A DNA stretch of 10,611 nucleotides, taken from contig CALDFO010000474.1 of assembly GCA_937942205.1 (NCBI GenBank), positions 1-10,611 of the forward strand, in the 5' to 3' direction. Position 1 is the stretch's first letter, and each line of letters starts with the position of its first letter. The stretch is from an uncultured Alphaproteobacteria bacterium (GTDB lineage: Bacteria > Pseudomonadota > Alphaproteobacteria > Micropepsales > Micropepsaceae). Made by a program: the position numbers and the translations under genes. Below the pieces are notes generated by a model that did not search any database, had not been told where the DNA came from, and worked only from the letters and a program-made list of their open reading frames with translations. Positions 1 through 6,990 of the stretch are shown piece after piece.

Positions 1-885
1 GTCACGGGCGGCGAGGCGCTGGGCTTCGCGCACCGCTTCTTCTGGTGACAGGAACGGCACCACCCAATCGCTTTCACCCCCGGTGACGCGCCGCGCCAGC
101 GCCGCGACAGCCTGTTCCAGGCCTTCGCCGTTTTCGCCATAGCCCCAGACCGCCGCGCCGCAGCCCTCGAAATCGGCGGCGGGAAAGCCGGGCGTGAAGG
201 AGAGCATCATGCCGCCCGCCTGCTCGGCGGCGGCCAGCGCCGCATAGGTGCCGCGCGCCGGTTCCACCAGGGTGCACATGGCGTTGATGGGGATCAGGAA
301 AGGCAGGCGGCGCATGGCGCGGTGGAAGGGTTGACCCCGCCGCAACAGGCTTTGCATCAGATGCGCGGCGCGGTCGCCTGTCTCCGCCATGTCCTCATGC
401 GGATAGGTGCGATAGGCGACCAGCGCGTCCGCCGTCTCGATCATCCGGCGGGTGACATTGCCGTGCAGATCCAGGCTGGCGACGATCGGCACGCGCGGTC
501 CCACCGCCGCACGCAGCCGCGCCAGCAATTCGCCTTCGCCGTCCTCGACATGGGCGCAGACCATCGCGCCATGCAGGTCCAGATAAACTCCATCGAAATC
601 GCCGCCCCGCGCCGCCGCCACGATCTCGCTCGCGATGCGTTCAAAGGCGTCCTCGCGCACATGCGCGGCGGGCGTCGCCCCTGCCCAGACGGCGGGCACC
701 AATTCGGCCTGGGGCATGGCGCGGATGAAACCGCCGATGGGAATGTTGACGTCGCGCATCGCCAAAAGGTCCGCGCCCCGCGCCATGGCGGGGAACGCCC
801 CGCCGCGCACGAAATCGTCATAGCCCGTGGGCGAGGGGGCGAAGGTGTTGGTCTCGTGCTGGAAACCGGCGATCAGAAGGCGCAT
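1..885 (-). CDS. M81 family (MlrC/microcystinase-C-like) metallopeptidase, 3' end beyond window
   Basis: The minus-strand frame is open from an ATG at 885 to the left edge, giving 295 residues with no stop, so the C-terminus is missing. Family members are usually about 500 residues. The N-terminus carries the family signature FQHETNTFAP (residues 8-17). DLHGAM (103-108), SLDLHGN (137-143) and TYPHED (160-165) follow, the His/Asp-rich motifs typical of the M81/DUF1485 N-terminal domain that builds the metal site. MlrC itself degrades linearised microcystin and its tetrapeptide in sphingomonads. Most homologues have unknown substrates, so peptide or amide hydrolysis is a family-level assignment. 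No signal peptide is visible, so it is probably cytoplasmic. The start is the first Met and begins directly with the conserved MRLLIAGFQHE. No clear Shine-Dalgarno precedes it. The gene is divergent from the efflux operon, about 200 bases away. Confidence 0.9.
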   Translation of the reverse strand, partial: MRLLIAGFQHETNTFAPSPTGYDDFVRGGAFPAMARGADLLAMRDVNIPIGGFIRAMPQAELVPAVWAGATPAAHVREDAFERIASEIVAAARGGDFDGVYLDLHGAMVCAHVEDGEGELLARLRAAVGPRVPIVASLDLHGNVTRRMIETADALVAYRTYPHEDMAETGDRAAHLMQSLLRRGQPFHRAMRRLPFLIPINAMCTLVEPARGTYAALAAAEQAGGMMLSFTPGFPAADFEGCGAAVWGYGENGEGLEQAVAALARRVTGGESDWVVPFLSPEEAVREAQRLAARD

Positions 886-1083
886 GGGCGGGAACTTTAG
901 CGCGGCCCGGCTCTGACGCAAAGTCTGTGAAATCAACAGGTTAGGGGAACGGTTCTGCCGCCGCCGCGCCAGCCCGCGCGGTTGGGGCCACTCTGAGGTT
1001 AGTCTCTGGCAAAGGCCTTAACCCGAATCACTCTTTTTGCTTGGTATCGGTCACGGCGCATGGGGCGCGCACGAAGGATTTTG
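886..1083. promoter_or_regulatory. Divergent intergenic region between the M81 peptidase and the efflux operon
   Basis: This gap must carry the promoters of both diverging genes. I could not identify a convincing -35/-10 pair on either strand. Visible sequence features are a GGTTAG direct repeat (939-944 and 997-1002), an inverted copy TAACC at 1019-1023, the small dyad GAAC-G-GTTC (947-955), the palindrome AAGGCCTT (1012-1019) and one GANTC methylation-type site (GAATC, 1025-1029). No regulator gene of the EmrR/MarR or TetR kind lies in the window, so operon control is probably exerted from elsewhere. Confidence 0.5.
1073..1078 (+). promoter_or_regulatory. Ribosome binding site deciding the start of the outer-membrane factor
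   Basis: GAAGGA lies five bases before the ATG at 1084, an almost ideal Shine-Dalgarno placement. The alternative ATG at 1060, in the same frame, has no comparable site and would put eight Arg-rich residues (MGRARRIL) ahead of the signal peptide. Confidence 0.7.
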
Positions 1084-2511
1084 ATGCCCACACGGCTTGC
1101 AACCTGCGCGTTGCCGGTGCTGCTGCTGTGCGGCTGCGTCGGCGCGCCCGCCACCACGCCACAAACGGCCGAGGTGCCGCCGCAGGCGCTGGGCCTGGGC
1201 ACGGACCCCGCGCCGCCCTCGGACCTGGCATGGTGGACGGCGTTCGGCGATCCGCAGGTGGACCGGCTGGCCGGACGGCTGATGCAGTCCAATCCCACCC
1301 TTCAAGGTGTGTTGGCGCGCATCCGTGCCGCCCAAGCCGATATCTCCATCAACCGCGCCGCCAACTATCCGCAAGTCAGTCTCGACGCCTCGGTCCAGCG
1401 CATGTTGCTGTCCGACGCCTATATCTTTCCTGCCGGATTCGGCGGCAGCAGCCTGTGGGCGGGCGATGTGCAGGCGCGCCTGTCCTGGTCGCTGGACTTC
1501 TGGGGCAAGCAGGCGGCGCTGATCGACAAGGCGCGCGGCACCGCCGCTGCGGTGGCGCTGGATGGGCAGGCGGCGCGGCTGGCGCTGGCGGGGACGTTCG
1601 CGCAAGCCTATGTCGGCCTGTTCCTGGCCTGGCGGAATGTGGACATCGCCGGTCAGGCGGTGCGCGAGCGCCAGACCATCCTGGAACTCACGGAAAGCCG
1701 CGTGACGGCGGGACTGGAGAATGCGGCGGCGCTGGAACAGGCCAAGGCGCTGCTGGCCATGTCGCGCATCGAGGGGATGAAGTTCGAGGCCCAGCGCGAT
1801 GTGTCGATTCATGCCATCGCGGCGCTGACCGGACAGGGCGCCGCCGCCTATGCCGCCATCGAACGGCCGGTGGCGGCGTTGGACACGGCGCTGCCCTTGC
1901 CCACCGCGCTGCCCGCCGATCTTCTGGCGCGGCGTCCCGACATCCTGGCGGCGCGGGCGCGGGTGACGGCGGCGCTGCGCGGCCGCGATGCCGCCCATGC
2001 CGATTTCTTCCCCAACATCAACCTGGCCGCCAATATCGGGCTTCAGGCGGTGGGGCTGGGCAACATCTTCACCGATGACGCCTTCACGGCGGGGGCGGGC
2101 CCGGCGCTGCATCTGCCGATCTTCGATGCGGGGAAAATCCGCGCCCAGTACGCGCGGGCCACCGCCGATCTGGACCTGGCGGTGTCGGAGTATAACGCCA
2201 CGGTGCTCGGCGCGGTGCGCCAGGTGTCCGATGCGCTCACCCAGGTCAAAAGCCTGGAAGCCCAGCGTGTCCAGCAGCAGCTGGCGCTGGACAGCGCCGC
2301 CCGCGCCTTTGCCCTGGCCGAGGAGCGCTACCGGCTGGGGCTGGACGGCCAGCTTCCCATGCTGACGGCCCAGAACACCCTGCTGGCCGCCCGCCAACAG
2401 ATGGCGGCGCTGGTGTCGCTGGCGGTGATCCAGCGCGTGACCCTGCTGCTGTCGGTGGGCGGCGGCTTTGCGCCGTCCGGTGACAGCGCCACACAGGATT
2501 CCAGACCATGA
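1084..2511 (+). CDS. NodT-type RND/MFS efflux outer-membrane factor (TolC-superfamily lipoprotein)
   Basis: A 475-residue protein, the normal length for NodT/OprM-type outer-membrane factors. These form a trimeric channel that carries substrates from the periplasm through the outer membrane. The N-terminus is a lipoprotein signal peptide: MPTRLATCALPVLLLCGC with the lipid-accepting Cys at residue 18 (lipobox L-C-G-C). The mature start is followed by the characteristic WWTAFGDPQVDRL segment. Two outer-membrane-efflux (OEP) repeats follow. Family landmarks are SLDFWGK, near residues 138-144, and the conserved LLARRPDILAARARV stretch that opens the second repeat, then FFPNINLAANIGLQ. The start at 1084 is preferred over 1060 because of its ribosome binding site. 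The stop overlaps the adaptor start as ATGA, so the two are translationally coupled. Gene order (OMF, adaptor, pump) indicates a complete tripartite exporter. The substrate cannot be told. Confidence 0.93.
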   Translation: MPTRLATCALPVLLLCGCVGAPATTPQTAEVPPQALGLGTDPAPPSDLAWWTAFGDPQVDRLAGRLMQSNPTLQGVLARIRAAQADISINRAANYPQVSLDASVQRMLLSDAYIFPAGFGGSSLWAGDVQARLSWSLDFWGKQAALIDKARGTAAAVALDGQAARLALAGTFAQAYVGLFLAWRNVDIAGQAVRERQTILELTESRVTAGLENAAALEQAKALLAMSRIEGMKFEAQRDVSIHAIAALTGQGAAAYAAIERPVAALDTALPLPTALPADLLARRPDILAARARVTAALRGRDAAHADFFPNINLAANIGLQAVGLGNIFTDDAFTAGAGPALHLPIFDAGKIRAQYARATADLDLAVSEYNATVLGAVRQVSDALTQVKSLEAQRVQQQLALDSAARAFALAEERYRLGLDGQLPMLTAQNTLLAARQQMAALVSLAVIQRVTLLLSVGGGFAPSGDSATQDSRP

Positions 2512-3680
2512 GCGATTCCGCCCAGACCCGCGCCGAAAAGAACCGCGCCGAAAAGACCCGCGCCGAACGCCGCCGCAAGGGCTTCCTGCTGATGGGGGTG
2601 GCTCTGTTGCTGGCGGCGCTGGCCTGGGGCCTGTGGTGGCTGCTGGTGGCGCGCTTTCGCGAAATCACCGACGACGCCTATGTCGCGGGCAATATCGTGG
2701 TGGTGACCAGCCGCGAGAACGCCACGGTCACCGCGCTTCATGCCGACAATACCCAGAGTGTCCGCCGCGACCAGCTTCTGGTCGAGATGGACCGCGCCGT
2801 GGCCGAGGTGGCGGTGAAGGCGGCCGAGGCCAATCTGGCGCGCGCCGCGCGCGGCGTGCGGGGGGCCTTTGCGGGCGCCGATTCCACGCAGGCGCAACTG
2901 GCCCAGGCGCAGGTGGCGCTGGCCCGGGCGCGCAGCGACTATCAGCGACGCCAGTCCGCGCTGGGCGGGGCGGTGTCGGGCGAGGAAGTCGCCCATGCCC
3001 GCGACGCGGTGCGGGCGGCGGAAAGCGCGGTCAACGCGGCCCGTTCGGGCCTGGATCAGGCGCGGTCCGGCATCGCGGGGGCGGATGTGGCGAACAATCC
3101 CGAAGTGCTGGCGGCGGCGGCGCAGCTGCGCGCCGCGATGATCACCCGCAGCCATATGCGTCTGGCCGCGCCGGTGGATGGGGTGGTCGCCCAGCGCACG
3201 GTACAGGTGGGCCAGCGGGTGGCGGCGGGCCAGCCGCTGCTGGCGGTGGTGCCGCTGGACCATGTCTGGGTGGATGCCAACTTCAAGGAAGTGCAGCTGG
3301 CGAACATGCGCGTCGGCCAGCCGGTGACGGTGACGGCCGATATTTACGGCGGCGGCGTCACCTACAAGGGCAAGGTGGCGGGGCTGGGCGCGGGGTCGGG
3401 CAACGCCTTCGCCCTGCTGCCGCCGCAGAATGCCAGCGGCAACTGGATCAAGATCGTGCAGCGCGTGCCGGTCCGCATCGCGCTGGACGCGGCCCAGCTC
3501 CAAAACCATCCCCTGCGGATCGGTCTCAGCGTGACGGCCAAGGTGGACATTTCCGACACTTCCGGGCCGCTGGTGGCGTCGGCGCCCGCGCAAGGCGTGA
3601 TGCGCGCCGATGCCGATGACGCGGTGGACGCCCAGGCCGATGCGGCCATCGCCCGGATATTGTCCGAGAACAGCCGGTGA
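2508..3680 (+). CDS. emrA: EmrA-type HlyD/membrane-fusion periplasmic adaptor
   Basis: At 390 residues it is the same size as Escherichia coli EmrA. A charged cytoplasmic tail (residues 1-24) precedes a single membrane anchor (about 26-48), then the EmrA-type signature DDAYVAGN (55-62). The first half of the split lipoyl/barrel-sandwich domain follows. A long Ala/Gln/Arg-rich helical hairpin covers roughly residues 90-205. The second lipoyl half is marked by LAAPVDGVVAQRTVQVGQ, followed by a beta-barrel region with VWVDANFKEVQL and a DISDTSGPL tail. The protein should link the inner-membrane pump to the outer-membrane channel in the periplasm. The ATG at 2508 overlaps the upstream stop by four bases, with AGGA at 2495-2498 nine bases before it. 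The stop overlaps the pump's GTG. The symbol is a family-level assignment; orthology is not proven. The cytoplasmic tail holds a short tandem repeat, listed separately. Confidence 0.93.
   Translation: MSDSAQTRAEKNRAEKTRAERRRKGFLLMGVALLLAALAWGLWWLLVARFREITDDAYVAGNIVVVTSRENATVTALHADNTQSVRRDQLLVEMDRAVAEVAVKAAEANLARAARGVRGAFAGADSTQAQLAQAQVALARARSDYQRRQSALGGAVSGEEVAHARDAVRAAESAVNAARSGLDQARSGIAGADVANNPEVLAAAAQLRAAMITRSHMRLAAPVDGVVAQRTVQVGQRVAAGQPLLAVVPLDHVWVDANFKEVQLANMRVGQPVTVTADIYGGGVTYKGKVAGLGAGSGNAFALLPPQNASGNWIKIVQRVPVRIALDAAQLQNHPLRIGLSVTAKVDISDTSGPLVASAPAQGVMRADADDAVDAQADAAIARILSENSR
2529..2573 (+). repeat. Three-copy 15-base in-frame tandem repeat in the adaptor N-terminus
   Basis: Three consecutive 15-base units begin CGCGCCGAA and encode RAEKN, RAEKT and RAERR (residues 8-22 of the adaptor). 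The first two copies differ at one base. The third diverges at its 3' end. The repeat lies in the charged cytoplasmic tail just before the membrane anchor and keeps the frame, so changes in copy number would only lengthen or shorten the tail. Confidence 0.85.
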
Positions 3681-5230
3681 GCCGCGCGGCGGCGGGACAT
3701 GCCCCGGCGCCGCTCACCGGCGCGGCGCTGGGCGTCACCGCCCTGGCGCTGGCGCTGGGCACCTTCATGCAGGTGCTGGACGCCACCATCGCCAATGTCT
3801 CGCTGCCCACCATCGCGGGCAATCTGGGGGCGTCCACCGACCAGGCGACCTGGGTGATCACCGCCTTCGTGGTCGCCAACGGCATCGGCGTGCCGCTGAC
3901 CGGCTGGCTGATGAACCGCTATGGCGTGGTGCGGACTTTCGTGGCCTCGGTGCTGGCCTTCACCGCCATGTCCTTTCTGTGCGGCATCGCCTGGAATCTG
4001 GAGTCCCTGGTGTTCTTCCGCGCCCTGCAGGGGGCGGTGTCCGGGCCGATGATCCCCGGCTCCCAGGCGCTGCTGCTGTCCATTTTCCCCTCCAGCCGCC
4101 GCGCCACCGCGCTGGGCATCTGGTCCATCACCACGCTGGTGGCGCCGGTCTGCGGCCCGATCATCGGCGGCTATATCTCCGACAACTGGCATTGGGGCTG
4201 GATATTCCTGATCAATGTGCCGGTGGGACTGCTGGTGGCCTTCCTGTGCTGGAACAACCTGGCGTCGCGCGAGACGCCCACCGCCCGGCTGCCGATAGAC
4301 GCGGTCGGCCTGGGCCTTCTGATCGTCTGGGCGGGCGCGCTGCAGATCATGCTGGACACCGGCAAGAATGCCGATTGGTTCAATTCCAGTTGGATCGTGA
4401 CACTGGGCGTCATTTCGGTGGTGGGATTCTGCGCCTTCCTGCTGTGGGAGTGGACGGAGGAGCATCCCATCGTGGACCTCTCCCTGTTCCGCGACGCCAA
4501 CTTCACCCTGGGCACCATCGTGCTGTGCCTGGGCAATGCGGTGTTCTTCGCCAACATGCTGCTGCTGCCGCTGTGGCTGCAAACCCAGCTCGGCTATACC
4601 GCCACCTGGGCGGGTCTGGTGACGGCGCCCACCGGCATGGTGGCGGTGCTGCTGACGCCGCTGGCGGCGCGGATGATGGCGCGGTTCGATGCCCGGCTGG
4701 TGGCCAGCATCGCCTTCGCGGCCTCGGCGGTGTCCTATTTCATGCGCGCCGAACTGACGGCGGAGGCGGATGTCTGGGCCTTCGTGCTGCCGCTGCTGGT
4801 ACAGGGCATCTCCTCGGCCACCTTCTTCATCGCCCTGGCCATGATCGTGCTGGACGGGATTCCGCCGCAGCGGATTCCGTCCGCCACCGGCCTGTCGAAT
4901 TTTGTCCGCATCCTCGCCAGCGGCTTTGCGGCCTCCTTCGTCACCACCCTGTGGGACCAGCGTGAGGCTTTTCACCAGAGCCGGTTGTCGGAGGCCGCCA
5001 CCGCCACCGCGCCGGCGTTCAACCATGCCCTGTCCACCCTGCAGGGACTGGGGCTGGGCGAGCTGCAGGCCAAGGTGGCGATCAGCCAGAAGATGGTGAG
5101 CCAGGCCTACCTGCTGGGGGCGCTGGACATCTTCCATCTTTCCGCCCTGGTCAGTCTGGTGCTGGTGGGCGCGGTCTGGGCCTGCCGCCGCCCGGCGCGG
5201 CATGACGCGGCGCCCGCGCCGATCGACTAG
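3677..5230 (+). CDS. emrB: EmrB-type DHA2 family MFS drug efflux permease (14 TM)
   Basis: A 517-residue inner-membrane proton antiporter of the DHA2 (14-TM) drug:H+ class, close to the length of E. coli EmrB. Signatures are the motif D1 stretch QVLDATIANVSLPTIAG with the conserved Asp35, motif A as GWLMNRYGVVR (76-86) after the second helix, and the antiporter motif C as APVCGPIIGGYISD (156-169), followed by HWGWIFLINVPVG. Hydrophobic segments continue to the last helix near residue 490-505. Translation most likely starts at GTG 3677, which overlaps the adaptor stop as GTGA. No Shine-Dalgarno is apparent, consistent with coupled translation, and the ATG at 3699 is out of frame. It completes the tripartite exporter. 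The substrate is unknown; hydrophobic drugs, fatty acids or a secondary metabolite are all possible. Its stop faces the ligase stop only three bases away. Confidence 0.93.
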   Translation: MSRAAAGHAPAPLTGAALGVTALALALGTFMQVLDATIANVSLPTIAGNLGASTDQATWVITAFVVANGIGVPLTGWLMNRYGVVRTFVASVLAFTAMSFLCGIAWNLESLVFFRALQGAVSGPMIPGSQALLLSIFPSSRRATALGIWSITTLVAPVCGPIIGGYISDNWHWGWIFLINVPVGLLVAFLCWNNLASRETPTARLPIDAVGLGLLIVWAGALQIMLDTGKNADWFNSSWIVTLGVISVVGFCAFLLWEWTEEHPIVDLSLFRDANFTLGTIVLCLGNAVFFANMLLLPLWLQTQLGYTATWAGLVTAPTGMVAVLLTPLAARMMARFDARLVASIAFAASAVSYFMRAELTAEADVWAFVLPLLVQGISSATFFIALAMIVLDGIPPQRIPSATGLSNFVRILASGFAASFVTTLWDQREAFHQSRLSEAATATAPAFNHALSTLQGLGLGELQAKVAISQKMVSQAYLLGALDIFHLSALVSLVLVGAVWACRRPARHDAAPAPID

Positions 5231-5233
5231 GCG

Positions 5234-6793
5234 TCAGGCGCCATAGCGGGCCACGATGGCCTTGCGGTCGATCTTCAGGTTGGGCCGCAACAGGCCGTTT
5301 TCGCGGGCGAAGGGGGCGTCGGTGAACACCACCTCCACGAACTGGGTGATCTTTTTGGTCGATTGCAGTCCCGCCGCATGAGCCTTGATGCGCTCGCGCG
5401 CTCCGCCGGTTTCCGGGCGGACAAGGTCCACCACGCAGGTGAGATGGGTGCTGCCGGACCGCAGGCACACCACCGAATGCGCCACGTCGGGGCAGTTGTT
5501 CATCTCCTGCTCGATCACTTCAGGATGCACCTTGTAGCCGCCGGGGGTGACGATCAGTTCCTTCTTGCGCCCCAGAAGAAACAGGTTGCCGTTATGGTCC
5601 AGCCGCCCGATATCGCCGGTGGCGATGCGCCCATCGCCGATAAAGGTGCGTTCATTCTCGCCCTCGGCGCACTGGAAGTAGCGCAGGGTCATGGGCCTGT
5701 CGCGATGGACGATGATCTCGCCATCGTCGCGGAACGAGAGGTTCACGCCTTCCAGCGGCTTGCCGACCGAGCCGAACTCCCGGCTGCCGGCGGCACGGAA
5801 GGTCAGCGAGCCGGTTTCCACCATGCCGTAGCTTTCGCACAAGGGAAGCTGCATACGCGCGAAGAACTGGCCGATAGTGCGCCGGATCGGGGCCATGCCG
5901 GTCATCAACACGCGCATCCGGTTGCCGAACTGGGCATGGAAATCCGGAAACAGCCGCCGCGCCAGGGCCAGGCGCAGGCCCGCGCCCGGCAGCCTGGAGA
6001 GCAGAGACCCCAGGCCCAGCCGCAACACCTGCTTCCAGCGCGGCAGTTTTTCGAAATCGGCATGGATCATCTGGAACAGCACCGGCGGCGCGATCAGGAT
6101 GGTCGGCGCCAGGGCCTTCATCGCCGCGAACACCTTGGCGGTGTCGGTGATGATGATGTCGATGTCCTTCCACAGCGCCCCATAGCACATGTTGCGCTGC
6201 TGGAAGTTCGACATGGGCAGGAACAGCAGCAGCCGGTCGTCAGGCCGGAGGCCCAGAATGTCCGTGATCGGCGGCAGGGTGGATTCCACGCCCTTGCGGC
6301 TGATCACCAGACCTTTCAGCCCGCCGGCCGAGCCGGAGGAAAAGGCCAGGCTGTGATGGTCGTCTTCGTCCGGCTCACCCGATGCGGGGCGTTCCAGCGC
6401 GCGAACCGCGCCATTGTCCCCGTCCAGAAAGGCGACATGCGCGGGACGGTCCGGGAACAGGCGGGCGCTGTCCCGCGAAATCAGCAGCAAAGCGATATTG
6501 TAGCGGTCCAGCAGGTCATCATTGACGGCGCCGGCGAAATCGTCGGTGAAGGGCACCGAGATCGCGCCGATATCCAACAGGGCGAGATCATGCACCAGCC
6601 ACGGATAGGAGTTGGGCGCATAGATGCCGACCCTGCTGCCGCGCCGGACACCCCAGCCTTGCAGGCGCGCAATGGCGTCGCGTACGTCCTGATGGAGGTC
6701 GGCATGGCTATGGCGGACCGGCTTGCTGCGTTCCAGCGTGTAAACCGCCTTCGTCTTGGCCGGCAGTCCGTGAACCAGTGCCCGGAATTCCAT
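5234..6793 (-). CDS. AMP-forming acyl-CoA synthetase/ligase (ANL superfamily, long-chain fatty-acid ligase-like)
   Basis: 519 residues from ATG 6793. ANL enzymes activate a carboxylate to an acyl-adenylate and pass it to CoA or a carrier-protein thiol. Core motifs in order are the phosphate loop FSSGSAGGLKG (151-161), MTGMAPI (298-304), ESYGMVE (320-326), TGD (392-394), the hinge GRKKELIVTPGGYKVHPEVIE (408 on), and the C-terminal ENGLLRPNLKIDRK, which places the catalytic Lys at about 507. The last two fit fatty-acyl-CoA ligases rather than NRPS adenylation domains. The phosphate loop departs from the usual SGTTGxPKG: Ala replaces the second Thr and Leu replaces Pro, although Gly and Lys are kept. 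The start is uncertain: in-frame GTG 6805 has AGGGG just upstream and TTG 6826 is also open. It may be co-transcribed with the GNAT gene upstream (197-base gap). The acyl substrate is unknown. Confidence 0.88.
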   Translation of the reverse strand: MEFRALVHGLPAKTKAVYTLERSKPVRHSHADLHQDVRDAIARLQGWGVRRGSRVGIYAPNSYPWLVHDLALLDIGAISVPFTDDFAGAVNDDLLDRYNIALLLISRDSARLFPDRPAHVAFLDGDNGAVRALERPASGEPDEDDHHSLAFSSGSAGGLKGLVISRKGVESTLPPITDILGLRPDDRLLLFLPMSNFQQRNMCYGALWKDIDIIITDTAKVFAAMKALAPTILIAPPVLFQMIHADFEKLPRWKQVLRLGLGSLLSRLPGAGLRLALARRLFPDFHAQFGNRMRVLMTGMAPIRRTIGQFFARMQLPLCESYGMVETGSLTFRAAGSREFGSVGKPLEGVNLSFRDDGEIIVHRDRPMTLRYFQCAEGENERTFIGDGRIATGDIGRLDHNGNLFLLGRKKELIVTPGGYKVHPEVIEQEMNNCPDVAHSVVCLRSGSTHLTCVVDLVRPETGGARERIKAHAAGLQSTKKITQFVEVVFTDAPFARENGLLRPNLKIDRKAIVARYGA

Positions 6794-6990
6794 GTGATAC
6801 GCCACGTGCCCCTGCTGCCGCCGCAATCATGCCAGGGGTATATGCGCTTCAGCCGATGCCGGGGCGCCGGGATGGCCCCCCGAATCCGGGAATGTCCGCC
6901 CCCCTGAACGTCCATGCCCCAGCCGAGGCAACGAAACTACTTTAGGGCGCAGTCCGTGTCATCAGGCAACCGGAAGTTTTTCCAGGGGCC
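6794..6990 (-). other. Intergenic gap between the GNAT gene and the ligase gene
   Basis: This is the leader of the ligase gene if it has its own promoter, and otherwise an intercistronic spacer. Two small inverted repeats sit at the end of the GNAT gene: GGCCT-C-AGGCC (6987-6997), spanning its stop codon, and CCGGAA-GTTT-TTCC-A-GG (6970-6986) just beyond it. Neither is followed by a T-tract on the minus strand, so a rho-independent terminator is not supported. I see no convincing promoter. Confidence 0.4.

Noticed and set aside
1051..2397. A 448-codon open frame on the minus strand opposite the outer-membrane factor
   Set aside because: No motifs, Arg/Gln/Gly-rich. The plus strand carries a lipobox, OEP signatures and a ribosome binding site.
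3362..5203. A 613-codon open frame on the minus strand opposite the adaptor and pump genes
   Set aside because: The translation is low-complexity, rich in Gln, His, Arg and Gly, with no domain pattern. The plus strand over the same bases encodes clear EmrA/EmrB motifs. It is an antisense artefact of high-GC codon use.
5363..6907. A 514-codon open frame on the plus strand across the ligase gene
   Set aside because: The composition is that of an antisense shadow, and the minus strand carries all ANL core motifs in order.
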